From assembly GCA_016930645.1 (NCBI GenBank), contig JAFGGH010000060.1:1-45172 (forward strand): DNA of 45,172 bases, read 5' to 3'. The translations under genes and the position numbers were made by a program. This document shows, piece by piece, positions 7,824 through 15,393 of the stretch (position 1 is the stretch's first letter; every line of letters starts with the position of its first letter). The notes below the pieces were generated by a model. That model had not been told where the DNA came from. It searched no databases and worked only from the letters and a program-made list of their open reading frames with translations. The stretch comes from Sedimentisphaerales bacterium (GTDB lineage: Bacteria > Planctomycetota > Phycisphaerae > Sedimentisphaerales > Anaerobacaceae).

Positions 7824-8866
7824 AAAAGATATTAATAATTTCGGACACAAGCCATAAATCAGTCAAAATGTTTCTTGACCAGGTGCCGAAATTAGCCAAA
7901 GGTTTTGTTCGACTTGGTAATGATGTGCGACATCTTTCTTACAATAATATTCTCAGGCAGTTAAGCCCTTTCAAAAGCAGAAAATTATCGGGTCTGCTAT
8001 GCAAGAAAAAGGCCGATGACATATTGGCTGATTATGCTGAAAATTACATGCCTGACATTATTATAGTCAGCTTCTGTAAATGCCTTGACGGCAATACCGT
8101 AAACCGGTTACGAAAAGCGGTCCCCAATGTCGTAATTGTTGGCGGAGACGGTGACCCCTGGCCTAAGCTTAATACGGGAAGAATTGAAACGGCAAAAGAA
8201 TTTGATATCTTAATGGCTACCAATGACGGACAGTGGCTTCAGGATTACCGGGACGCAGGCGTCCCACTCTGTGTTTTTATGCCCAATTGCTGTGACCCTG
8301 ATGTTGACCATCGCTATGATGTAGGCGAGGAATGGAAAAGTGATATACTTTGGATTGGGACAGTCCAGCATAGTGTAAATACCGGCTCAACCTTTCGCCA
8401 AAGGTTAATATCTGAATTAGCTAAACGTAAAAACGCCAGGCTGTATGCCTGTATGGGCAGGCCTAAAATAGGCGGGATGAATTATCTATATGCTATAAGC
8501 GGCGCCCGAATCGGCCTTAGTATAAGCGCTTCTGAACCGGTTAAGCTCTATGATTCTGACCGCCTTATAAGGCTTTTATCCTGTGGTACGTTTGTCCTCG
8601 CCAGAAGATTCCCCGATTGTGAATTGCTTTTCAAGGATGGTGTACACCTAAAATACTTTGATACAATTGAAGAATTCTTCGATTTGGCAAACTGGTATCT
8701 TGAGCATGAAAAAGAAAGAAAAATGATAGCCGATGCCGGAATGAAAAGGGCTCACGAACAATTTAACAGCACAAAAATAGCAGGCTATATTTTGGAATTA
8801 ATTGAAAAACGCAGATATAGTGCACCCTGGTTCGAGCATCTTTCAACCGCCAAAATGAACAAATGA
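7820..8866 (+). CDS. CgeB-like glycosyltransferase (GT-B fold)
   Basis: A 348-residue protein with a GT-B layout. The N-terminal Rossmann domain starts MKKILIISDTSHKSVKMFL. The C-terminal domain carries SEPVKLYDSDRLIRLLSCGTF and FKDGVHLKYFDTIEEFFDLA, which match the CgeB/DUF3880-type spore-maturation glycosyltransferases (Glyco_trans_1_2 type). The ATG overlaps the preceding stop (ATGA), so the two glycosyltransferases are translationally coupled. The 3' end overlaps convergently by 24 bp with the next gene. Donor and acceptor are unknown; a role in surface polysaccharide assembly follows from context. Confidence 0.75.
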   Translation: MKKILIISDTSHKSVKMFLDQVPKLAKGFVRLGNDVRHLSYNNILRQLSPFKSRKLSGLLCKKKADDILADYAENYMPDIIIVSFCKCLDGNTVNRLRKAVPNVVIVGGDGDPWPKLNTGRIETAKEFDILMATNDGQWLQDYRDAGVPLCVFMPNCCDPDVDHRYDVGEEWKSDILWIGTVQHSVNTGSTFRQRLISELAKRKNARLYACMGRPKIGGMNYLYAISGARIGLSISASEPVKLYDSDRLIRLLSCGTFVLARRFPDCELLFKDGVHLKYFDTIEEFFDLANWYLEHEKERKMIADAGMKRAHEQFNSTKIAGYILELIEKRRYSAPWFEHLSTAKMNK

Positions 8867-9832
8867 CTGCTTTACAGCCTGCTGGAAGCTATAACCCAAC
8901 AGTTTCGCTGAAAGTTTCAATTTGATGGCCGACTTTTTACGCTGTTTCGAATTAAAGGAAATCAAGCTTATTACGTAGACGGCAGAAAATAAAAGAATCG
9001 TACCAATTTTTCCTATCAGGAAAGCAGGAATAAAAATACAGATGAAAAGCAAATAAGATGTTCTGCTGCGGTGTTTTTTGAAATACCTCAAAAGGCTTTT
9101 CATTGCCATTGCCGTTTTTTCGGCGGGAATTTGGCCTGAGGAACGTCCCCCTAAATGAGTAACTTCAACGTCCGGCAGAAAGACAATACGCCAGCCGGCT
9201 TTTTTAATCCTGTAGCAAAGATCCACCTCTTCGTAATACATAAAAAAACATTTGTCATCCATATACCCGACTTTATCAAGAACGCTTTTTCTAATCATCA
9301 AAGCCGCCCCCATAATCTGGTCAACATCGGTGGTTTTGTCGTAAGCGAAATCTTTCATCAGCCAGTGATTGTATTTAGATTTGAAAATGCCTAAAGATTT
9401 GAAAAGCGTATGTCTGTACAGTGCCCCCCGCATTGTCGGGAACCGACGAACAGAATGCTGGATTTTTCCATCGGCAAACCGGAGTCTTGGTCCACAAGCT
9501 CCTACATCTTTATTTTTATCCATATAATTGATTAGGTAGTCCAGCGCTCCGGATTTTATTATTGTATCCGGATTAAGCAAAAAAATGTATTCACCCTTGG
9601 CGGTTTCAATCCCCTGGTTATTGCCGCCGGCAAAACCCGCGTTCTTCTCGTTAGCTGTCAATTTAACGCTTGAATACTCCTTAGTCAGCATATCTGCGGT
9701 TCCGTCTGTGCTGCCGTTATCGACAACGATTATTTCAAATTCGTCCTCAGGGGGGTATTGTGCAATAGAGTTCAGGCAATTTCTTAGTTCGTCTTTTACA
9801 TTCCAGCTAACTATAATTATCGCCAGCTTCAT
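8843..9832 (-). CDS. GT2 glycosyltransferase, WbbL/rhamnosyltransferase-like
   Basis: The 329-residue protein starts with the GT2 strand MKLAIIIVSWNVKDELRNCL. It carries IIVVDNGSTDGTADML, FAGGNNQGI, FLLNPDT (metal site) and MIRKSVLDKVGYMDDKCFFMYYEEVDLCYR, an order typical of WbbL-like rhamnosyltransferases. A C-terminal hydrophobic segment (about 258-292) suggests membrane association. It converges on the CgeB-like gene with a 24-bp overlap. The upstream region 9833-10030 holds no gene and no clear element. Confidence 0.85.
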   Translation of the reverse strand: MKLAIIIVSWNVKDELRNCLNSIAQYPPEDEFEIIVVDNGSTDGTADMLTKEYSSVKLTANEKNAGFAGGNNQGIETAKGEYIFLLNPDTIIKSGALDYLINYMDKNKDVGACGPRLRFADGKIQHSVRRFPTMRGALYRHTLFKSLGIFKSKYNHWLMKDFAYDKTTDVDQIMGAALMIRKSVLDKVGYMDDKCFFMYYEEVDLCYRIKKAGWRIVFLPDVEVTHLGGRSSGQIPAEKTAMAMKSLLRYFKKHRSRTSYLLFICIFIPAFLIGKIGTILLFSAVYVISLISFNSKQRKKSAIKLKLSAKLLGYSFQQAVKQSFVHFGG

Positions 9833-10030
9833 TTATAATAGCTCAATTTACTTATTAGTTATGTGCTTTGCTTGTTCAAATGTAATACGGTACTTTGAGT
9901 CATGCTTATTAGTCAAGCTTAAGATTGTTTAACAATAAGATTTCTGAGGAATGAAAATAACCGCCGATCCTTCCATTTTCCCTTAAAAGGCTAAAATGAA
10001 ACAATTTGAAAAAATTCTATCGAATTACAA

Positions 10031-10462
10031 TCATTGCCAGGAGCCGTCGGTATTTAAAATCTTTTCACCTTCGGGGGCGTTGTCCCGGCTTGCGGTTACC
10101 TTTACAGCAGCGTGACCGTATGAATCGATGGAAATAATTTCATAATCACCGGAAACAAAATAAACGGTGATTAAATCCGAGTCGATAAATTCGAGTGCAT
10201 TTTGCGCCGCTTCATCATCCAGTGTTTTTCCAACCAAATCGGCCTGGGCCTTAGACACACCATACCGAGCTACATAGGCTGAAACCGCGGTCTTAATAGT
10301 ACCTGCCGTCGAATTGGCTTCGGACCATTTGGCACGATCAATCTTGCCCTGGAGCAAAGGCACCAACACCGAAGCAAGAATAGCCACAATCATGATAACC
10401 GCGAGAAGCTCAACTAAGGTGAAGCCTTCTCTGCAAACGCTTTTTTTATGTAACGCTGTCAT
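10031..10462 (-). CDS. Type IV pilin-like / type II secretion pseudopilin
   Basis: The 143-residue protein has a short basic leader ending in a prepilin peptidase site, REG|FTLVELLAVIMIVAILA. The mature first residue is F and the conserved Glu is at position 5, within a roughly 20-residue hydrophobic helix. The small C-terminal domain has no cysteine pair. The ATG at 10462 is preceded by GGAGGAG at ideal spacing, so an in-frame TTG four codons upstream is rejected. It should be processed by a prepilin peptidase and assembled in a pseudopilus or pilus. No other secretion or pilus gene is nearby, so it is a lone, orphan pilin gene, as is common in Planctomycetota. Confidence 0.85.
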   Translation of the reverse strand: MTALHKKSVCREGFTLVELLAVIMIVAILASVLVPLLQGKIDRAKWSEANSTAGTIKTAVSAYVARYGVSKAQADLVGKTLDDEAAQNALEFIDSDLITVYFVSGDYEIISIDSYGHAAVKVTASRDNAPEGEKILNTDGSWQ

Positions 10463-10681
10463 TTTCTCCTCCAACTTCTTTTTTTCTCCCCAACCCGAAG
10501 GTTGATAATACTATTATATAATATTACCAGGCCGATAAAGTCCCAAAGGTTCTTAAAAAAAGCATCCATTGCTAAAATGCAGGTCTGTAATCTTTATCAA
10601 ACAATCTTATGGGACCGCACTTTAATTTTTTTTCTTGCTATCATTGCTAAATTCGTTCGTTTGTGATAATAAATAATTACT

Positions 10682-11530
10682 ATGGCTGAGAAATTAAAGA
10701 TAGCTACGTGTCAGTTTGCTGTAAATAGACACATCAAACGTAACACCAGACAGATACGGGAAATCCTGGGAAAGGCTAAAAAGACCAAAGCGGATATTGT
10801 GCATTTTCCCGAATGTGCTTTGAGTGGATATGCGGGTGTTGAATTTGCAAACTTTGACGGTTTCAACTGGGAGCTTTTAAGAGCAGAGACGCAAAAAATA
10901 ATGTCGTATGCAAAAGAGCTTGGTTTGTGGATTATTCTTGGAAGTACACATCCGCTGACGCATCCGAACAAACCTCATAACTGCCTGTACTTGATAGACC
11001 CTGATGGGAAGATTCACGACCGGTACGATAAGCGGTTCTGTATGAAGGCTGAATCAAGAAAATATACGCCGGGCGACCACTTTGTAACTTTCAATATCAA
11101 TGGGATTAAATGCTCGCTTCTGATTTGTTTCGATGTTCGTTTCCCGGAGCTTTATCGGGAGCTTTACAAGCTCAGCGTTAAATGTATTTTCCAGTCGTTT
11201 TACAACGCCCGTCAGAAAGGGCCGAGTATTCATACACATATTATGCGTCAGTCTATGCAGTGCATGGCGGCGAGTAACGGCTTCTGGGTGAGTATGGCTA
11301 ACGCCACGGGGTATTACAGCCCGTACCCATCGTGTTTTATACAGCCGGACGGTGTTATTGTAAAACAGCTTAGTCAAAACCGGGCGGGAATGATGATAAA
11401 CACTGTTGATTTGAACGAAAAATTTTATGACCCGATGGCAGGAATTCGTGAGCTTGCCATAGCCGGCAGGCTGGATAATCGGCCTAAAGGGAGAAAAGAC
11501 AGACGTTCTGCCGACAGAAAAGGCCTTTAA
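10682..11530 (+). CDS. Carbon-nitrogen hydrolase (nitrilase superfamily)
   Basis: This 282-residue protein shows the nitrilase-superfamily triad: E44 in FPECALSG, K117 in YDKRFC, and nucleophile C149 in LLICFDVRFPELYR. Length and domain layout fit a single-domain amidase such as omega-amidase or N-carbamoyl-D-amino acid or polyamine-path hydrolase. The sequence does not decide among these. The basic C-terminal tail (about 265-282) is probably disordered. No membrane segment is present, so it is cytosolic. It stands alone between the pilin and Wzz-like genes. Confidence 0.85.
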   Translation: MAEKLKIATCQFAVNRHIKRNTRQIREILGKAKKTKADIVHFPECALSGYAGVEFANFDGFNWELLRAETQKIMSYAKELGLWIILGSTHPLTHPNKPHNCLYLIDPDGKIHDRYDKRFCMKAESRKYTPGDHFVTFNINGIKCSLLICFDVRFPELYRELYKLSVKCIFQSFYNARQKGPSIHTHIMRQSMQCMAASNGFWVSMANATGYYSPYPSCFIQPDGVIVKQLSQNRAGMMINTVDLNEKFYDPMAGIRELAIAGRLDNRPKGRKDRRSADRKGL

Positions 11531-11612
11531 TCCCGCTTTTTAGACAAAAAAAGGGAGCAGACTGAGGCGACGGAGGAAGGAAGAGAGGAAAAGCCCCAAT
11601 CGGCCCCCTTGT

Positions 11613-11618
11613 TATAAT
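11613..11618 (+). promoter_or_regulatory. Candidate -10 box (TATAAT)
   Basis: A consensus TATAAT lies in TTGTTATAATACG, but no good -35 is visible 16-18 nt upstream. If used, transcription would start near 11625 and give a leader of about 360 nt for the Wzz-like gene, including the structured region 11704-11919. Confidence 0.35.
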
Positions 11619-11703
11619 ACGTAAAGGGAAAAAGAACGTTCGCTTTTATTGAGTTTTTCACGAACATTGGAACATTTGATAAACTCGAAATGCTGAGAAA
11701 AAA

Positions 11704-11813
11704 CGTAATACGGTTTCGGTTTCGCGGCTCGTATCGGCTGCGTAGAACGTAAGTCGTAGTTAATTACGCAACCGTTTTACGATAAACGATACGAGCGGCA
11801 CAACCGTATAACG
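11704..11813 (+). ncRNA. Candidate structured leader, three nested stems
   Basis: Three concentric stems can form: CGTAATACGGTT (11704-11715) with AACCGTATAACG (11802-11813, one mismatch), GCTCGTATCG (11727-11736) with CGATACGAGC (11787-11796), and TGCGTA (11739-11744) with TACGCA (11765-11770). Three independent complementary pairs in correct nesting order are unlikely by chance. The element lies in the 453-bp gene-free stretch before the Wzz-like gene. I do not recognise a known riboswitch class. Confidence 0.5.
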
Positions 11814-11841
11814 AATCCGATTTTGGATTTTATTTAACGTT

Positions 11842-11919
11842 CCTGTGTTTTTACAAAGAGCAATAAACCTGTTGAGCAACTCTCGATTTAAAAAAGTTGC
11901 GATTTCCCGTGAACACAGG
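11842..11919 (+). ncRNA. Second candidate leader fold
   Basis: CCTGTGTT (11842-11849) pairs with AACACAGG (11912-11919), enclosing GCAACT (11876-11881) with AGTTGC (11895-11900). A competing pairing of CCTGTT (11868-11873) with AACAGG (11954-11959), just ahead of the ribosome-binding site, could give alternative folds. Function is inference. Confidence 0.4.
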
Positions 11920-11983
11920 GGTATTCATTTTCGTAACACAGCAGGCGGAACATAACAGGAAACTTTTTTTAAGGAGTCGAGCC

Positions 11984-12958
11984 ATGAAATCGAAGTATTT
12001 CAATCCCACTTGTTTTGTATTTTGCCTGATTTTTTGTGCTGTTTCGGGTATGGCTTTGGGAGCGCCGAAACAGAGCCATACCGCCACCGCGCTAATCAAA
12101 GTGCTGCCTTACGCGGACACCGACCCAATGGTCATCGGAACCCCTCAAATTGATAGAGAAAAACAAAAAGAGTTTCGACATTCCCTTGCGATTCTAATGA
12201 AGCAGCAAAATTTCCTTATGAAATTAATACAAAGAGATAAGATTAGAGAAACTGAATGGTTTAAATACTTTGGAGAGAATCAGGTAATTGCTATTGAAGA
12301 CTTGCAAAAAAATCTCAATGTTACAGAACCTGAAGAAACAGATTTTCTCGAAGTAGCTATGACGTGCAGCCAGCCTCAGGAAGCAGCTTTGATAGTAAAT
12401 GAAATGGTAGATATGTTCGTTGCGAGGCAAAATGATTATCAGGTTGAACACGTCCGCAGGAAACTTATGGAATTGGAACAAAGGCGTCGTTCAATCGAGC
12501 AAAATCTGGACTTAGCTGAAAGGGCGCTTGATGATGTTCGAAAATCATCCGGCTTTAGCGACCTCGAAGAAAGAAACTATCGTCATCCGGTAGCAGAAAG
12601 ATTTATCCGATTACAGGAAACAGTTGACACTCTAAAGCTGCAAAGAGCGCGTCTTAGAGCTTCAGCATTGGTATCGGATAATAATGAAGTAACCCCGCAA
12701 ATAAAAAAGGAGCTGATGGAAACTGAAGGCGTACTTGAAGAAGCCGAGCAGCTCTTTCAGCAGGCTGCATTAGAAAAACACAGGCTTGATGCGGCTCGGA
12801 TGCAGTATCAGCAGAGAGCTGCTATTAGAGACCAGCTAAGAGAGGCCTTAGGCGACATAAAGAAATTAATCGGGAAATACAGAATATTAGCCGAAGACCC
12901 GGATGCGGGTAAGATTCAAAAGGTGGACTCCGCTCCTGTTCCATTAAAACTGGATTAA
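11984..12958 (+). CDS. Wzz/GumC-like secreted coiled-coil protein
   Basis: This 324-residue protein starts at ATG 11984, seven nt after a strong AAGGAG. Residues 1-26 form a signal peptide (hydrophobic stretch FCLIFCAVSGMALG, probable cut before AP). Residues near 30-150 resemble the periplasmic Wzz domain of chain-length determinants (TATALIKVLP; HSLAILMKQQNFLMKLI; EAALIVNEMVDMF). Long charged coiled coils follow (about 155-300). Canonical Wzz proteins have two membrane helices; this one has neither a stable first anchor nor a C-terminal helix, so it is probably periplasmic. It may act as a partner or paralogue of a polysaccharide co-polymerase encoded elsewhere. Confidence 0.65.
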   Translation: MKSKYFNPTCFVFCLIFCAVSGMALGAPKQSHTATALIKVLPYADTDPMVIGTPQIDREKQKEFRHSLAILMKQQNFLMKLIQRDKIRETEWFKYFGENQVIAIEDLQKNLNVTEPEETDFLEVAMTCSQPQEAALIVNEMVDMFVARQNDYQVEHVRRKLMELEQRRRSIEQNLDLAERALDDVRKSSGFSDLEERNYRHPVAERFIRLQETVDTLKLQRARLRASALVSDNNEVTPQIKKELMETEGVLEEAEQLFQQAALEKHRLDAARMQYQQRAAIRDQLREALGDIKKLIGKYRILAEDPDAGKIQKVDSAPVPLKLD

Positions 12959-13042
12959 CTCCGTCCGGCCAGCAGAATACGCTTGCCAAAGTAATCTCCG
13001 CAAGGTAATCTTTGCCATGAATTTAAGGATAAAATATTTATC

Positions 13043-14245
13043 ATGGCAAATAATACGATAACAGCACCGGCTGGTTTTTTGGCTGCGGGTGTGAAATGCG
13101 GAATCAAAAAATCCGGCAATCTGGATTTGGGTTTGATAATGTGTCCGAATGGGGCAACGGCGACAGCGGTATTTACCACGAACAAAATCTTCGCAGCTCC
13201 CGTGGCTGTAAGTAGAAAGCATATCAAAAGCCAAATCATTTATGGTGTGGTTGTTAATTCAGGTAATGCTAACGCCTGTACAGGCGACAAAGGTATAAAA
13301 AATGCTGTCGCAATGTGCCAGCAAACCGCCAGACAGATTAATGTTGACCCCCACCAGATTTTAGTGGCATCGACCGGGATTATCGGTGAGCCCCTGCCGA
13401 TAGGCAAAATCGAAGCAGGCATCAAAAAAGCATCCGGGCAGCTTTCCTCCTCGCCTAAAGCAGGTCTGGATTTTGTAAAAGCGATAATGACGACCGATAC
13501 GAAAGTCAAGCAGGCTGTAAAAAAGATTAAAATTTCCGGAAAAAATATCATTATAGCCGGTGCCGTAAAAGGCGCGGGAATGATAGCTCCCAATATGGCA
13601 ACGACTCTGTGTTTTATTACAACCGATGCGGCAATTACAAAACCGCTTTTGCAAAAAGCATTACAGGAGGCAATTGATAATTCCCTCAACAAGCTGACTG
13701 TTGACGGCCATCAGAGCACTAATGATACTGCGGTAATTCTGGCATCCGGTCTGGCAGGCAATCGAATTATTGATAAGCAGTGCCCACGTTATAAAAAATT
13801 CACAAAGGCTCTTTGCGATTTGTGCGATGACCTGGCTAAGCAGATGGCCGCCGACGCCGAGGGTGCGACGAGGATTTTCAAGGTTATCGTAAATGGCGCT
13901 GCGAGCAAAACCGACGCAGCCGAAGCCGCCCGGGCGGTAGTAGATTACGATTTGGTAAAGTGCGCGGTTCACGGTGCAGATCCTAACTGGGGCAGGATTA
14001 TCTGCGCGGTGGGAAGCTGTGGCGTCAAACTAAATATCGAAAAGCTAAGCTGCAAAATCGGTAACACCACTGTTTTCAAAAACGGCAAGCCGGCCAAATT
14101 CAACGCAAAGGCAGTTAGCAAAATCATTTCGCGTAAAGAGCACACCATAACCATTGAGCTTGGCGCAGGAAAGGTAAGCGATTTCTGCTACGGCTGCGAT
14201 TTGAGCAGAGACTATATCAAAATCAACGCTGATTACCACACTTAA
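13043..14245 (+). CDS. argJ: Bifunctional ornithine acetyltransferase / N-acetylglutamate synthase
   Basis: The 400-residue protein is full length for ArgJ. KGAGMIAPNMATTLCFITTDA contains the autoproteolysis site; cleavage is expected between A186 and T187, freeing T187 as the nucleophile (ATTL replacing the commoner ATML). VDGHQSTNDTAVILASG and the C-terminal GADPNWGRI motif are also present. It transfers the acetyl group from N-acetylornithine to glutamate in cyclic arginine synthesis, and may also use acetyl-CoA. No other arg genes are nearby. The start lacks a clear Shine-Dalgarno sequence. It converges with the rhomboid gene. Confidence 0.95.
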   Translation: MANNTITAPAGFLAAGVKCGIKKSGNLDLGLIMCPNGATATAVFTTNKIFAAPVAVSRKHIKSQIIYGVVVNSGNANACTGDKGIKNAVAMCQQTARQINVDPHQILVASTGIIGEPLPIGKIEAGIKKASGQLSSSPKAGLDFVKAIMTTDTKVKQAVKKIKISGKNIIIAGAVKGAGMIAPNMATTLCFITTDAAITKPLLQKALQEAIDNSLNKLTVDGHQSTNDTAVILASGLAGNRIIDKQCPRYKKFTKALCDLCDDLAKQMAADAEGATRIFKVIVNGAASKTDAAEAARAVVDYDLVKCAVHGADPNWGRIICAVGSCGVKLNIEKLSCKIGNTTVFKNGKPAKFNAKAVSKIISRKEHTITIELGAGKVSDFCYGCDLSRDYIKINADYHT

Positions 14246-14269
14246 GGAAACTAATTAATCCGGTGCGTT

Positions 14270-15127
14270 TTACTGTTTTTTTCGTTTCGATATCATCTCG
14301 AGCTTTTGTCTTTCGATATAATTTAAGGAATGTATTCCGGATTTTGAAACTTTTTCCAAAAGCTGGTTTAGAATTTCCTCATCAGTCGGTTCATCATCAG
14401 GTTCTTCAGTCTTATCTTCTTGATGTTCTTTTTGGGGTTTGTATATCTTCGGTTTTGCCGCAGCTTGCGGCAGGTGTAACGGATTCAGATACAGCAAAAG
14501 CAACATTGCAACAGCCATAATCAAAACACCGGGGTACAGTATCGGATTTTCGCGGATAATGTAAGGATACATCGCAGTTGTAACAAGCAAGCTGACAATC
14601 GCGCCGCCCAGATGAGCATCGTGGCCAATGTTGCCGGCCTGGCTACGCAAACCGAAATATGAAAAGAGCATAAAGCCGACCGCATAGATATGGGCGGGTA
14701 TTGGATACGGAATCAGAAAGAGATAAACGCTTGAGCCGGGCAGAAGGAAAATGCAGGCAAAAACAATTCCGCATACCCCGCCTGACGCACCAAGCGCGCG
14801 GTATTCGTGATTTCTGTGGAGAACAAGCGAAAGTAGATTGCCGCCTAAAATGCCCGATACGTAAATCAGCAGAAACTGCCATATACCGAAGTCTTTTTCT
14901 ATTGCAGAGCCGAACGAGTAAAGCGTGAACATATTGAAAATCAGGTGTGTCCAGCTTCCGTGCAGAAGGGCGCTGGTAAAGATTCGGTAATATTGCCTGT
15001 CTCTCAGAATCCGCTGAATATCAAAGAGGTAGCGCTCGATGAAACCATAGCGGCTGAAACCCAGGTACGAAAAGACGCCGGTCGCGGCGATTATTAACAA
15101 GCAAACTGGTGTTATAGATTCTTCCAT
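14270..15127 (-). CDS. Rhomboid family intramembrane serine protease
   Basis: The protein has 285 residues from the ATG at 15127, which follows a GAGG site. A TTG 20 codons upstream is in frame but less likely. Six or so membrane helices carry HGSWTHLIFNM, the catalytic serine in GASGG (S115) and the catalytic histidine in HDAHLGG (H172). The C-terminal third is a charged cytosolic tail (about 225-285, rich in E, D, K), longer than in GlpG. Substrates are unknown. The divergent neighbour is hppA. Confidence 0.9.
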   Translation of the reverse strand: MEESITPVCLLIIAATGVFSYLGFSRYGFIERYLFDIQRILRDRQYYRIFTSALLHGSWTHLIFNMFTLYSFGSAIEKDFGIWQFLLIYVSGILGGNLLSLVLHRNHEYRALGASGGVCGIVFACIFLLPGSSVYLFLIPYPIPAHIYAVGFMLFSYFGLRSQAGNIGHDAHLGGAIVSLLVTTAMYPYIIRENPILYPGVLIMAVAMLLLLYLNPLHLPQAAAKPKIYKPQKEHQEDKTEEPDDEPTDEEILNQLLEKVSKSGIHSLNYIERQKLEMISKRKKQ

Positions 15128-15300
15128 AAATAACCTCACTGACGACAAATAAAAAGGCATATTAAGTGGGGTTTTGTTTTTCCGCAAGATTATAAATGCT
15201 TCCCAGGGTAATAACAGACTATTAGAATTAACGTGGTTTTAGCCAAATAGCCGATAAAATCCTCTGAAACGGCTTAAAAACGCTTTTTAGCATAAAATCC

Positions 15301-15328
15301 TTGAAATCATTGCAGGTTTGTGTAAACT
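15301..15328 (+). promoter_or_regulatory. Candidate sigma-70 promoter for hppA
   Basis: TTGAAA (15301-15306) and TAAACT (15323-15328) are separated by 16 nt. They lie about 65 nt upstream of the hppA start, where AGGAG is also present. This is sequence match only. Confidence 0.35.
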
Positions 15329-15393
15329 GCTAAGCTTTATTTGTTTAATGGAACAAGAGTATCAACACTAATCTTTATTTAGGAGTCAGCAGG

